From: Kofleriaceae bacterium
Lineage (GTDB): Bacteria; Myxococcota_A; Polyangia; Haliangiales; Haliangiaceae
NCBI GenBank assembly: GCA_018057825.1
Contig: JAGPCY010000040.1
Coordinates: 16,594-80,593 of the forward strand
Length of the DNA: 64,000 nucleotides
Direction: 5' to 3'
Part shown: piece after piece, positions 7,501-17,051 of the stretch
Layout of the letters: each line of letters opens with the position of its first letter
How positions within the stretch are numbered: position 1 is the first letter of the stretch
Program-made: the position numbers and the translations under genes
Notes under the pieces: generated by a model
Database searches by the model: none
What the model saw: the letters and a program-made list of their open reading frames with translations, nothing else
Told to the model about the DNA's origin: nothing

Positions 7501-9003
7501 ATGGCGGCGGCCCCCGAGCTCCGAAACGACGTCAACCGCGGCCTGGCGTGGATCGGCCTGGCCAGCTCGCTGGTCGGCATCCTCGACTTCCTGGCGCTCC
7601 TGATCCTGTCGGCGTTCTGGATCGGGCCCGACGCCTACGGCACCGCGACGATCGCGATCGCGGTGTTCCCGGTGCTCGATCAGCTCACCGACCTGGGCCT
7701 GTCGTCGGCGGTGATCCAGCGCGAGCGCCGCGATCCCGACATCATCTCGTCGGTCTTCTGGATCAACCTGACGATCGCCGGCGTGCTGTTCGCGCTGTTA
7801 CTCGCGATGTCGGGGCCGGTCGGCACGCTCTTCGAGAGCGCGACGATCGGGACGATGCTCATCGTCTACGGGACCAAGCTCCTGTGGCAGAACGTCTACT
7901 TCATCCCGGTGGCGTTGATGAAGAAGGACCTGCGGTTCAAGGAGCTGTCGGTCATCCGCATCATCGCCAACCTGACCGAGTTCGCCGGCAAGGTCGGGTT
8001 CGCGGCCGCCGGGCTCGGGGTGTGGGCCTTCGTCCTCGGGCCTCTCGGGCGGGTCCTGGTCACCGGCATCGGCGCCCAGATCTGCAACCCGTGGCGGCCG
8101 CGGTTCGTGCTCAAGCTGCGCGCGACCTGGGACTACGTGACCTTCGGGCTCAAGGCCTCGGCGTCGCAGATCCTGTTCTCGCTCTACACCAACGCCGACT
8201 ACTGGGTCGTCGGCTACTTCTACTCGCCGACCGCGGTCGGCATCTATCGCCTGGCCTTCGAGATCGTCCTCGAGCCGGTCAAGATGATCTCGAACGTGGT
8301 GGTCGACATCGCGTTCCCGACCTTCGCCCGGCTGCGCCACCACCGCGACCAGCTCATCGCTCAGTTCATCTCGTTCACCCGCCTCAACCTGGTGACGGTC
8401 ATGATCTACGCCGCGGTGGTGTTCGTGCTGGCCGAGGAGATCGTGACCTTGTTCTTCCCCAAGTACGGCCTGTTCCCGGTCGACTCGGTGCGGATCCTGA
8501 CCGGGGTCGCGGTCCTGCGTTCGCTGTCGTACGTGCTGCCGCCGCTCCTCGACGGGGTTGGTCACCCGAGCCGGACGCTCATCTACATGGTGGTCGCGGC
8601 GATCGTCTTGCCGGTCTTGTTCGTGGTCTCGGTGCTCGTCCTCGACGAGCCCCACGGCTTCGAGTCGGTCGCGGTGGCCTGGGCGGTCGGCTACCCGATC
8701 GCGTTCGTCGTGCTCCTCCTCCTCGCGACCTACACGATCAAGCTCCCGGTGCGTTACTTCGTCAGCAAGACCATCGGGGTGCCGGCGTGCATCCTGGCCG
8801 GCGGCCTGGTCGGCGGTGGCCTCAAGTGGGCGCTCCACGGCGCGCCCGACGTCGTCCGCGGCCTGGCGGTCCTGGTCGGGATCGTCGGCGTGTCCGGGGT
8901 CCTCCTGGCCTACACCCAGGGGCTGTCGCCGGCCCGGGCGCGGGCGGCGCTCAAGGGCACGCCGGTCGAGCCGCCGGCCGAGCCGCCGCCCGTCGACGAC
9001 TAG
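7501..9003 (+). CDS. MOP-superfamily flippase (Wzx-like), second copy
   Basis: A 500-residue polytopic membrane protein of the polysaccharide/lipid flippase type, with the N-terminal pattern ASSLVGILDFLALLILSAFW, then DAYGTATIAIAVFPVLDQLT and GLSSAVIQRE. The C-terminus is a Pro-rich tail (PVEPPAEPPPVDD). It is only distantly similar to the flippase at 118-1575 and may carry a different cargo. The ATG at 7501 is chosen; a GTG at 7477 would add eight residues. Its TAG stop overlaps the stop of the convergent cytidylyltransferase gene in the palindrome CTAG (9000-9003). It probably exports the product of the surrounding head-group enzymes (inference). Confidence 0.85.
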   Translation: MAAAPELRNDVNRGLAWIGLASSLVGILDFLALLILSAFWIGPDAYGTATIAIAVFPVLDQLTDLGLSSAVIQRERRDPDIISSVFWINLTIAGVLFALLLAMSGPVGTLFESATIGTMLIVYGTKLLWQNVYFIPVALMKKDLRFKELSVIRIIANLTEFAGKVGFAAAGLGVWAFVLGPLGRVLVTGIGAQICNPWRPRFVLKLRATWDYVTFGLKASASQILFSLYTNADYWVVGYFYSPTAVGIYRLAFEIVLEPVKMISNVVVDIAFPTFARLRHHRDQLIAQFISFTRLNLVTVMIYAAVVFVLAEEIVTLFFPKYGLFPVDSVRILTGVAVLRSLSYVLPPLLDGVGHPSRTLIYMVVAAIVLPVLFVVSVLVLDEPHGFESVAVAWAVGYPIAFVVLLLLATYTIKLPVRYFVSKTIGVPACILAGGLVGGGLKWALHGAPDVVRGLAVLVGIVGVSGVLLAYTQGLSPARARAALKGTPVEPPAEPPPVDD

Positions 9004-9740
9004 CGGCGCTCGCGGGCCGCGACCAGGGCCTCGGCGCGCGCCAGATCCTCAACGTTGTCGATCTCGATCACCGTGCAGTCGTGGACGTCGACGATGCCGA
9101 AGCGGAGCGCGCCGCGACCGAACAGGCGGGCGTAGGCGTACTCGTAGTACTCGCCGGTCTTGCCCTCGTCGCGCAGGGCGCGCAGCTCGGCGAAGGCCAG
9201 GGCGGCCGCCGCCGGTGACAGCCGCGACACGCCGATGTACTCGCCGACGCAGGCCTCGGGCGCGAGCTGCTTGGACAGGCCGATCACCGCGCCGTCGCCG
9301 TCGACCTGGGCCTTCATGGTCTCGTCGTCGAGCTCGGGCCGGCAGTCGACCGCCAGGACCGCGTCGCCGGGGGCGGCCAGCACCTTGGGCAGCATGTGCT
9401 CGTCGAGGATCACGTCGCCGTCGAACTGCAGGAAGCCGTCGCCGCCGACCGCGGCCTCGGCCACCGCCAGCGACCAGAAGTTGTTCCACGGCTGGTACAT
9501 CTCGTTCTCGACCACGACGCAGTCGCCGAACCCGCCGGCGGCCAGGGCCGCGCGCAGGGTGTCGAGGCGGTAGCCGCCGACGATGATCACGTCGGTCATC
9601 GCGAAGCCGACGGCCTTCAGGTGGTCGAGCTGGCGAAACAGGATCGGTCGCCCCAGGACCGGGACCAGGACCTTGGGGCGATCGTCGGTGAGCGGGGCCA
9701 GGCGCGAGCCCATGCCAGCGGCCAGGATGACGGCCTTCAT
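9000..9740 (-). CDS. LicC-like cytidylyltransferase (phosphocholine/phosphoamino-alcohol type)
   Basis: A 246-residue nucleotidyltransferase with ILAAGMGSRLAPLTDDRPK at 5-23 (loop G9-R13, Lys23), NNFWSL at 86-91 and metal-binding DGD at 107-109. GEYIGVSRLS and a terminal CTVIEIDNVEDLARAEAL follow the pattern of LicC and the related aminoethylphosphonate cytidylyltransferase PntC. These use CTP to activate phosphocholine or similar phospho-amino-alcohols. The nearby HisC/CobD-like gene could supply such a phosphate. It is transcribed divergently from the CDP-alcohol phosphotransferase at 9848 across a 107-bp spacer. No PEP mutase is seen, so a phosphonate substrate would have to be made elsewhere. 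ATG start. Confidence 0.8.
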   Translation of the reverse strand: MKAVILAAGMGSRLAPLTDDRPKVLVPVLGRPILFRQLDHLKAVGFAMTDVIIVGGYRLDTLRAALAAGGFGDCVVVENEMYQPWNNFWSLAVAEAAVGGDGFLQFDGDVILDEHMLPKVLAAPGDAVLAVDCRPELDDETMKAQVDGDGAVIGLSKQLAPEACVGEYIGVSRLSPAAAALAFAELRALRDEGKTGEYYEYAYARLFGRGALRFGIVDVHDCTVIEIDNVEDLARAEALVAARERR

Positions 9741-9847
9741 CGCGCCTCGATCATCGTCGGAGTGGACACGCGCGGACGATACGCGAACGACCTCGCGAGT
9801 CAAGGCGCCGGCTTGCTGGCGCGCGGCGGCTGTGGCACTGACTAGCG

Positions 9848-10855
9848 GTGACCGCGCCGGTGTTCGTCGACTACGCCGACCGCGGTGCGATCGCCGGCCT
9901 GCGCCTGGGCGGGATGTCGATCGTCGAGCGGATCGTGCGCGACGCCGCGGTGGCCGGGGCGCCGGCCGCCACCGTGCGGCTGGCCGCCGCCGACCGGCCG
10001 AGCCTGCCGAGCTTGCCGATCGCGGTCACCTGGCTGCCGGTCGACGCGCCGCCGCCGGCCGACGCGGTCGCGGTGCCGGGCGACGTGATCGCCGGGGTGC
10101 AGATCGTCGATCGCGCCAGCCGCAAGGCCGCGGAGCGCGCGCTCATGCAGCAGTGTCGACGGTCCTACGACGGCCTCGGCGACACCTACGTGATCCGTCC
10201 GGTGTCGCTGCGCATCACGCCGCACCTGGCCGCCCTCGGCGCGACCCCCAACCAGGTCACCTGGGCCAACGCCGTGGTCGGGCTGGCGGCGTGCGCGCTG
10301 GTCGCGGCCGGGCCGCGCTGGGCCCAGGTCGCCGGCGGCCTCGCGATCTTCCTCCAGGTCGTCCTCGACTCGTGCGACGGCGAGCTGGCCCGCATCCGCC
10401 ACCGCTACAGCGCCTTCGGCCGCGGCCTCGACAACGTCACCGACGATCTGATCGACCTCGGCATGACGGTCGGGTTCGGCCTCGCCCTCGGCGGCGCCTG
10501 GCTGTGGCTGGCGATCGGCGGCGCGGTGGCGCGGGCGTCGTGCGCGGCCATGATCTTCCGCGCGGTGGCGCGGATCGGGCGCCCGGGCGACGTCATGGCC
10601 TTCCGCTGGTTCTTCGATCGCGCCGACGCCGCGCTGGCCGAGCGCTTCGAGCACAAGCTGACGCCGATGGCGGTGGTGCGATCCCTGGGGCGGCGCGACG
10701 CCTACGTGATCGTGTGGGCGATCGCGTGTCTGGCCGGCGTCCTCGAGCCAGCCCTGGTGCTGGCGCTGATCGTCGCCTACGGCTACTTCGGGCTGTCGCT
10801 CGCCCACCGGGTGGCGCGGGCCCGACGGCCCGTCGAGGACCGGGCCGGGATGTGA
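9848..10855 (+). CDS. CDP-alcohol phosphotransferase, fourth paralogue
   Basis: A 335-residue protein with a short soluble N-domain (1-110) that resembles a trimmed nucleotidyltransferase remnant (GGMSIVERIVRDAAVAGA) without catalytic residues. A membrane domain follows, with TPNQVTWANAVVG and the complete CDP-alcohol phosphotransferase motif D174, D177, G178, A181, R182, G191, D195, D199. It is closest to the paralogue at 4292 (shared CDGELAR core). The GTG start at 9848 is preceded by CTAGCG without a clear ribosome site. It is followed after 40 bp by ribE but belongs functionally with the upstream head-group genes. The substrate is unknown. Confidence 0.85.
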   Translation: MTAPVFVDYADRGAIAGLRLGGMSIVERIVRDAAVAGAPAATVRLAAADRPSLPSLPIAVTWLPVDAPPPADAVAVPGDVIAGVQIVDRASRKAAERALMQQCRRSYDGLGDTYVIRPVSLRITPHLAALGATPNQVTWANAVVGLAACALVAAGPRWAQVAGGLAIFLQVVLDSCDGELARIRHRYSAFGRGLDNVTDDLIDLGMTVGFGLALGGAWLWLAIGGAVARASCAAMIFRAVARIGRPGDVMAFRWFFDRADAALAERFEHKLTPMAVVRSLGRRDAYVIVWAIACLAGVLEPALVLALIVAYGYFGLSLAHRVARARRPVEDRAGM

Positions 10856-10895
10856 CTTGCGTCGGCCGGCGCCGCGCGGTAAGTGCCAGCCGCCC

Positions 10896-11500
10896 GTGTT
10901 CACCGGCCTGATCGAAGACCTCGGCACTATCGCCCGCGCCGACCGCCGCTCCGACGCGCTGGTCCTGACGGTGCGGCCGGCGGCGATCCCCGTCGGCGAG
11001 CTCGGCCTGGGCGACTCGGTGGCCCACGACGGCGTGTGCCTGACCGTGACCGAGCGCGGCGCCGACACCTATCAGGTGCTGGCCGGCGCCGAGACCCTGG
11101 CCAAGACCACTCTGGGCGAGCGCCGGGTCGGCGATCGGGTCCACCTCGAGCGCGCCCTGGCCTTGGGCGCGCGCCTGGGGGGCCACCTGGTGGCTGGCCA
11201 CGTCGACGGTGTCGGCGAGCTGGTGAGCCGGGTCGATCGCGGCGCCAACGTGATCCTGACCTACCGGCCGCCGCGCGAGCTCCTGCGCTACGTGATCGTC
11301 AAGGGCTCGATCGCGATCGACGGGGTCAGCCTGACGGTCAACGCGGTCGACGACGCCACCTTCGCGGTGGCGATCATCCCGCACACGGTCTCCGCCACCC
11401 ACCTGGGCGCCCGCCGCCCCGGCGCCCGGGTCAACCTCGAGGTCGATCTGATCGGCAAGTACGTCGAGAAGCTGGTCGCCCCTTACCAGGAGTCACGCTG

Positions 11501-11501
<1 letters not shown>
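10896..11501 (+). CDS. ribE: Riboflavin synthase, alpha subunit
   Basis: A 201-residue riboflavin synthase, which dismutates two 6,7-dimethyl-8-ribityllumazine molecules to riboflavin plus the pyrimidine substrate of RibH. The protein begins with the hallmark FTGLIEDLG after a GTG start at 10896. Two lumazine-binding halves are visible: the first with [15 protein letters not shown], the second with [15 protein letters not shown] and [12 protein letters not shown]. Length is normal for the family. Its TGA overlaps the ATG of the next gene by one base (TGATG). No FMN riboswitch-like fold was noticed upstream. It is the first of the riboflavin genes present; ribD is not in the window. Confidence 0.96.
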
Positions 11502-12661
<1,160 letters not shown>

Positions 12662-12671
12662 ATTGCGCGCC

Positions 12672-13142
12672 ATGTCCACGATCGAAGGCTCGCTGTCGGC
12701 GGCCGGCAAGAAGTTCGTCATCGTCGCCAGCCGGTTCAACGGCCTCATCGTCGAGCCGCTGATCGCCGGCGCCACCGACGCCATCGTCCGCACCGGCGGC
12801 GCGGCGGCCGACGTCACCGTCGTCCGCTGTCCCGGCGCCTTCGAGCTGCCGCAGGTGGTGCGGTGGGTGATCGCGCGCGGCGGCGTCGACGCGGTGATCG
12901 TGCTGGGGGCGGTGATCCGCGGCGCGACCCCACACTTCGACTACGTCGCCGGCGAGGCCGCCAAGGGCATCGCCGCCGCCGCGGCGGTCGCGGCGATGCC
13001 GGTGGTGTTCGGGGTCCTCACGACCGACACGATCGAGCAGGCCCTCGAGCGCGCCGGCACCAAGGCCGGCAACAAGGGCTTCGACGCGGCGATGGCGGCG
13101 ATCGAGATGGCCGGGCTCAAGGCCGCCCTCGAGGCGAAGTGA
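12672..13142 (+). CDS. ribH: 6,7-dimethyl-8-ribityllumazine synthase
   Basis: A 156-residue lumazine synthase, the penultimate riboflavin enzyme, which normally assembles into large shells. Motifs seen: ASRFNGLIVEPLI, CPGAFELPQVV, GAVIRGATPHFDYVA with the catalytic His, and PVVFGVLTTDT followed by AGNKGFDAA. The ATG at 12672 lies 10 bp after the preceding stop. Its stop overlaps the GTG of nusB (GTGA at 13139-13142). The ribH-nusB linkage is common in bacteria. Confidence 0.97.
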   Translation: MSTIEGSLSAAGKKFVIVASRFNGLIVEPLIAGATDAIVRTGGAAADVTVVRCPGAFELPQVVRWVIARGGVDAVIVLGAVIRGATPHFDYVAGEAAKGIAAAAAVAAMPVVFGVLTTDTIEQALERAGTKAGNKGFDAAMAAIEMAGLKAALEAK

Positions 13143-13618
13143 CCACCGAGTCCCTGGCCACCCGGCGCGCGGCGCGGGCCCTGGCCCTGCAGGTGCTGTT
13201 CGCCGCCGACGACGGCGTCGCCCTCGAGCCCGGCGTCGAGCCGGCGACCGCGGTGGCGCGCATCGACGGCGAGTTCGAGCTGGGCGCCGAGGACGCGGCC
13301 CGGACCCTGGCGGTCGCCCTGGTCGCGCACCTGGCCGGCGACGAGCGGCGGCTGGCGATCGACGAGGTCATCACCGCCGGCTCGCGCAACTGGCGGCTCG
13401 AGCGCATGGCCCGGGTCGATCGCAACATCCTGCGCCTGGCGGTCGGCGAGCTGGTCCACGCGCCGGCCACCCCGGTGCGGGTCGTGATCAACGAGGCGGT
13501 CGAGCTGGCCAAGCGGTTCGGCACCGCCGAGTCGCCGGCCTTCGTCAACGGCGTGCTCGATCGCATCGCGTCCAACCTGGGGCGACGCGACGACGGGCCG
13601 GTCGCCGAGCCGACGTGA
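13139..13618 (+). CDS. nusB: Transcription antitermination factor NusB
   Basis: A 159-residue all-helical NusB, which with NusE binds boxA RNA during rRNA antitermination. TRRAARALALQVLFAADD at the start and the C-terminal signature PVRVVINEAVELAKRFG ... SPAFVNGVLDRIA are unmistakable. RVDRNILRLAVGEL is also conserved. The GTG start at 13139 overlaps ribH by four bases, so it is translationally coupled to it. Confidence 0.96.
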   Translation: MTTESLATRRAARALALQVLFAADDGVALEPGVEPATAVARIDGEFELGAEDAARTLAVALVAHLAGDERRLAIDEVITAGSRNWRLERMARVDRNILRLAVGELVHAPATPVRVVINEAVELAKRFGTAESPAFVNGVLDRIASNLGRRDDGPVAEPT

Positions 13619-14121
13619 AGCTGTCGCTCTTGCCGCTCGAGCTGGCTCGCTGGGACGAGGCGCCCCGCGAGGCGCTGCTGGTGCCGGTGTTCGCCGACGA
13701 GCGGCCGCTGCGCGGCGCCGCCGGCCTGTGCGACTGGCGGCTGTGCGGTCGCCTGACCCGGCTGTGCAAGGCCGGGCGGTTGGTCGGCGCGCGCGGCGAG
13801 ACCGTGATGCTGCCCCCGGGCCGGCGCCTGCCGTTTCGTCGGCTGTTCCTGTTTGGCCTGGGGCCGTCGGCTGGCTACGGCGACGCCCGGCTGCGCGACG
13901 ATCTGCGGTGGATGCGCGAGGTCGCGGTCGCCGCCGGCGTGCGCGACTTCGCCCTCGAGGCGCCGGGCCGCGCCACCGGCGTGATCGGCGCGCGCCGCGC
14001 CCTCGAGGTCGTGCTCGAGGAGACCGATCGGGGCGACGGCGCGGTGTGGCTGATCGACGGCCCGGCCGGCCACAAGGACATGGCCGAGCTACTGCGGCTG
14101 CAAGGGCGGCGCGACGCGTGA
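13615..14121 (+). CDS. Stand-alone M17 leucine-aminopeptidase N-domain-like protein
   Basis: A 168-residue soluble protein whose pattern (VPVFADERPLRG at the start, GRLVGARGETVMLP, RRLFLFGLGP near the middle, then a helix-rich C-end) resembles the N-terminal macro-like domain of leucyl aminopeptidases. It lacks the catalytic metallopeptidase domain altogether. It should therefore not be a peptidase; a binding role is possible but unproven. The GTG start overlaps the nusB stop (GTGA) and its own stop overlaps the next start in the same way. It thus sits in the middle of a tightly coupled operon. Confidence 0.75.
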   Translation: MKLSLLPLELARWDEAPREALLVPVFADERPLRGAAGLCDWRLCGRLTRLCKAGRLVGARGETVMLPPGRRLPFRRLFLFGLGPSAGYGDARLRDDLRWMREVAVAAGVRDFALEAPGRATGVIGARRALEVVLEETDRGDGAVWLIDGPAGHKDMAELLRLQGRRDA

Positions 14122-15218
14122 CCCGGACGATCGGCGCGCGCTACGTCGATCCGCTGGCCGAGGTGTGGCTGGCGACCGCGGCGCGGCTCGGTCTCACCGT
14201 CGAGCGCCGCCCCGACGCCTACGCCGCCACCGACGGCCGGGGCCGGCTGGTGATCGGCAGCGACGACACCCTCGACGTCGACGACTCGCTGGCGCAGATG
14301 ATCTTCCACGAGCTGTGTCACTGGTTGGTGAGCGGCCTGGCGTCGCGCGCCGAGCCCGACTGGGGCCTCGACAACATCACCACCCGCGACGCCTGGCGCG
14401 AGCACGCGACCCTGCGGTTGCAGCGGACGATCGCCGGGCGCTATGGCCTCGACCGGTTCTTCGCGCCGACCACCGACTACCGGGTGTTCTGGGATGCGCT
14501 GCCGGCCGATCCGCTGGCCGACCGCGGCGATCCGTCGGTGGTGGCCGCGATCCGCGCGCTGGCGCTGGCCGAGCGGCCGCCCTTCGCGCCGGCCCTGGGC
14601 GACGCGCTGGCCGCGACCGCCGCGATCGTCGCCGCCGCCGCGCCGTTCGCTGCGCCCGACTCCCTGGCCCGCGGCACCACGGTGCCCCCGCCGCATCCGA
14701 CCGGGCTGCCCGCCGGCGTCGACGATGGTCGGCGCTGCGGCGGCTGCGCGTGGCGGCACGACGTGCGGGGCCGCGCGCGCTGTCGCCAGGTCGAGGCCGC
14801 GATCGATCCGACCTGGCCCGGCTGCGAGCGCTTCGAGCCGGCGCTCGACTGCCAGACCTGCGGCGCCTGTTGTCGCGAGGCCTACCACGCGGTCCGGGTC
14901 GGGCCGCGCGATCCGGTGCGGACCGCCGCGCCCGACTACGTCGTCGATCGCGCGGCCCTCGAGGACGGGCCGCGGCCGCCGGCCGCCGAGCGCTACCAGC
15001 TCGCGCGCCGGCCGCATCCCGGGCCGCTGCCGGGTCAGGAGGTCGATCGCTGCGCCGCGCTCACCGGCGGCGCGCTGGTCGCGCGCGGCGACGGCCTGAC
15101 CACGACCGGCTACGCGTGTGCGATCTACGACGTGCGCCCGGCGACCTGCCGCGACTTCACGCTCGGCTCGGCCCACTGCCTGACCGCGCGTCGCCGGGTC
15201 GGGCTGTCGCTGGGCTGA
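14118..15218 (+). CDS. HExxH putative metalloprotein fused to YkgJ-type Cys cluster domain
   Basis: 366 residues in two parts. Residues 1-200 carry FHELCH, a zinc-metallopeptidase-like HExxH helix, with LDNITTRDAWREH downstream. From about residue 205 the protein is Cys-rich: CGGC...C...C, then CQTCGACCREAYH and a final CAIYDVRPATCRDF with a trailing HC. The last three follow the YkgJ zinc/iron-chelating family pattern (CxxCGxCC ... CxxYxxRPxxCRxF). A metal-dependent modifying enzyme is likely but the substrate is unknown. The GTG start overlaps the previous stop by four bases. It ends 15 bp before the convergent crotonase gene, with no spacer repeat. Confidence 0.75.
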   Translation: MTRTIGARYVDPLAEVWLATAARLGLTVERRPDAYAATDGRGRLVIGSDDTLDVDDSLAQMIFHELCHWLVSGLASRAEPDWGLDNITTRDAWREHATLRLQRTIAGRYGLDRFFAPTTDYRVFWDALPADPLADRGDPSVVAAIRALALAERPPFAPALGDALAATAAIVAAAAPFAAPDSLARGTTVPPPHPTGLPAGVDDGRRCGGCAWRHDVRGRARCRQVEAAIDPTWPGCERFEPALDCQTCGACCREAYHAVRVGPRDPVRTAAPDYVVDRAALEDGPRPPAAERYQLARRPHPGPLPGQEVDRCAALTGGALVARGDGLTTTGYACAIYDVRPATCRDFTLGSAHCLTARRRVGLSLG

Positions 15219-15233
15219 TCAGACGTCGCGCGC

Positions 15234-16034
15234 TCATCGGCCGCGGAAGGCCGGCGGCCGCTTGCCGGCGAAGGCCGCCATCGCCTCGCCGAGATCCTCC
15301 GACGCGAGGAACGCGGCGTTCCAGGCCGCGACGTACTCGAGGCCGTCGGCGACGCTCTTGCCGGCGCCGTAGTCCAGGACCTGCTTGACCCCGCGCACGA
15401 CCAGCGGCGGGTTGCCCGCGATCTCGCGGGCCAGGCGATCGGCGGCGGCCCAGGCGCCGTCGCGATCGGCCGCGACCTCGCCGACCAGCCCCAGGGCCAG
15501 CGCGCGCGCGGCGTCGACGTCCTTGCCGGTCAGCGCCAGCTCGCGGGTCGCCGCCGGGCCGATGATGTGCGGCAGCCGCTGCAGCGAGCCCAGGTCGGCG
15601 ACGATCGCGACCTTGGTCTCGCGCACCGAGAACACCGCGTCGGCGCTGCACACCCGCAGGTCGCACGCCGCGATCAGATCGACGCCGCCGCCCAGGCACT
15701 TGCCGTGGATCGCGGCGATCACCGGGGCCGGGCAGGACGCGATCGCGGTGAACGACCGCTGCAGCTCGCGGATGAGCGTGAGCAGCTCGCTGCGCGCGCC
15801 GGCCAGGCCGCCGCCGGTCATGACCTTGCCCCAGGCCGCCATCGCCGCCGGCAGATCGAGGCCGAACGAGAACGACGGTGCGGTCGACCGGATCACGATC
15901 GCGCGCACGCTGGCGTCGGCGGCGAGCTCGGTGAAGGTCTGGCCGCACGCGGCGAAGAACGCCGGGGTCATGGTCGGGATGGTGAGGGTGACGGTGACGA
16001 TGTCGTCGTGGCGACTACGCGCGAGCAGGTCCAT
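15234..16034 (-). CDS. Crotonase-family delta3,5-delta2,4-dienoyl-CoA isomerase-like protein
   Basis: 266 residues. The oxyanion-hole segment IAAIHGKCLGGGVDLIAACD and the stretch ETKVAIVADLGSLQRLP match the eukaryotic ECH1 pattern better than ordinary enoyl-CoA hydratase. The three acidic residues expected for dienoyl-CoA isomerase (Asp in GGGVDL, Glu in RETKV, Asp in VADLG) are all present. The C-terminal GLEYVAAWNAAFLASEDL and FAGKRPPAF also fit. It would shift double bonds during breakdown of unsaturated fatty acids. It stands alone on the minus strand. ATG start at 16034. Confidence 0.88.
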   Translation of the reverse strand: MDLLARSRHDDIVTVTLTIPTMTPAFFAACGQTFTELAADASVRAIVIRSTAPSFSFGLDLPAAMAAWGKVMTGGGLAGARSELLTLIRELQRSFTAIASCPAPVIAAIHGKCLGGGVDLIAACDLRVCSADAVFSVRETKVAIVADLGSLQRLPHIIGPAATRELALTGKDVDAARALALGLVGEVAADRDGAWAAADRLAREIAGNPPLVVRGVKQVLDYGAGKSVADGLEYVAAWNAAFLASEDLGEAMAAFAGKRPPAFRGR

Positions 16035-16102
16035 GGCGTGAGGCTACCCCGGGGTCGCGCCGAAAACTTGCGACCGTCGGCCGCCGGCACGAGGGTGGAG
16101 TC

Positions 16103-16318
16103 ATGCGGGGCGACATCGTTCTCCACGGCTTCGTCCTCACCGCCGAGGAATGGGCGGCGATGGATCCGGTCGCGCGTTCTCAGCTCTTGCGCGCGGCGCT
16201 GCGGCGCGACGAGCCGTGGCTGGCGACCAGCGCGCCGCCGCTGGCCACCGACGACGCCGGCGTCGACGAGCGGGCCGAGGTCGGCGAGCCGAGTCACCTG
16301 GCGATCAGCGCGGCCTGA
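16103..16318 (+). CDS. Small hypothetical protein (71 aa)
   Basis: A 71-residue acidic ORF with a Trp-containing segment (TAEEWAAMDPVARSQLL) that could form an amphipathic helix. A GGGTGGAG purine run lies just before the ATG. It is divergent from the crotonase gene and overlaps the 3' end of the transglycosylase gene by 14 bases. I recognise no domain. The start context favours a real gene, but its size leaves doubt. Confidence 0.5.
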   Translation: MRGDIVLHGFVLTAEEWAAMDPVARSQLLRAALRRDEPWLATSAPPLATDDAGVDERAEVGEPSHLAISAA

Positions 16319-17051
16319 GGCGCGGCGGCGCGGCGGCGCGATCGGCGGCGGCGCGGTCGAGGTGACCGCGGGCGACCAGGAGCGCCAGCACGCGATCGCG
16401 ACGGGCCAGGGCCCGCCCCAGGTGGACGAACGGGTCGTAGGCCCGGGGCGCCCGGGGCAGGCACGCCAGGAGCACCGCCTCGCCGTCGGTCAGCGCCGCC
16501 ACCGGTTTGCCGAAGTAGGTGCGGGCGGCGGCGGTCAGCCCGCGCGCGCCGTTGCCGTAGTCGGCGCGGTTGATCCACTGCGTCAAGAGCTGACGCTTGT
16601 CGAGGGCGCGCTCGAGGCGCAGCGCCCACACCACCTCGCGCAGCTTGCGGCCCCACGAGCGCGGACGATCGCCGCTGTAGCGCAGGCGCGCGACCTGCAT
16701 CGACAGGGTCGAGCCGCCGTAGGCGATGCGTCCCGCGCGCAGATCGAGCCACGCCGCCCGCGCCAGCCCGCGCAGCTCGACGCCGCGATGATCCCAGAAG
16801 CCGTGGTCCTCGGCTTCGATCACCGCGGCTACGAAGCTCGCCGGCACTTGCTCGAGGTCGATCCAGTCGGCATCGCCGGGCGGCGGCGCCAGCTCGGCGG
16901 GGTCGATCGGGCGCGCATAGGTGGCGATCACGATCGCCTCGAGGAGGACGACGCCGCACAGGAGCAGCGCGGCGATCGGGCCGCGCGCGCGCCGCCACAG
17001 GTGGCGCCACCGCCAGCCGCCGATCGTGCCGGCCACGGCGGCCGAGGTCAT
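16305..17051 (-). CDS. Monofunctional peptidoglycan glycosyltransferase (GT51)
   Basis: 248 residues: a short cytoplasmic Arg-rich N-terminus, one membrane span (GPIAALLLCGVVLLEAIVIA, about 30-50) and a GT51 domain. Family motifs are present: VIEAEDHGFWDHRGVEL (catalytic Glu in EDHxFxxHxG), YGGSTLSMQVARL (the GGSTxxxQ motif, here with Met-Gln), and RKLREVVWALRLE with Leu in place of the usual Ile-Lys context. It polymerises lipid II glycan strands and has no transpeptidase domain. The ATG at 17051 overlaps the stop of a 59-residue ORF upstream (ATGA), so translation is probably coupled. It could act in lipid II polymerisation at a specialised site. Confidence 0.86.
   Translation of the reverse strand: MTSAAVAGTIGGWRWRHLWRRARGPIAALLLCGVVLLEAIVIATYARPIDPAELAPPPGDADWIDLEQVPASFVAAVIEAEDHGFWDHRGVELRGLARAAWLDLRAGRIAYGGSTLSMQVARLRYSGDRPRSWGRKLREVVWALRLERALDKRQLLTQWINRADYGNGARGLTAAARTYFGKPVAALTDGEAVLLACLPRAPRAYDPFVHLGRALARRDRVLALLVARGHLDRAAADRAAAPPRLRPR

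Noticed and set aside
10700..10900. FMN riboswitch upstream of the riboflavin genes
   Set aside because: I could not find the conserved RFN helices or loops between 10700 and 10896; the region is the coding end of the preceding gene.
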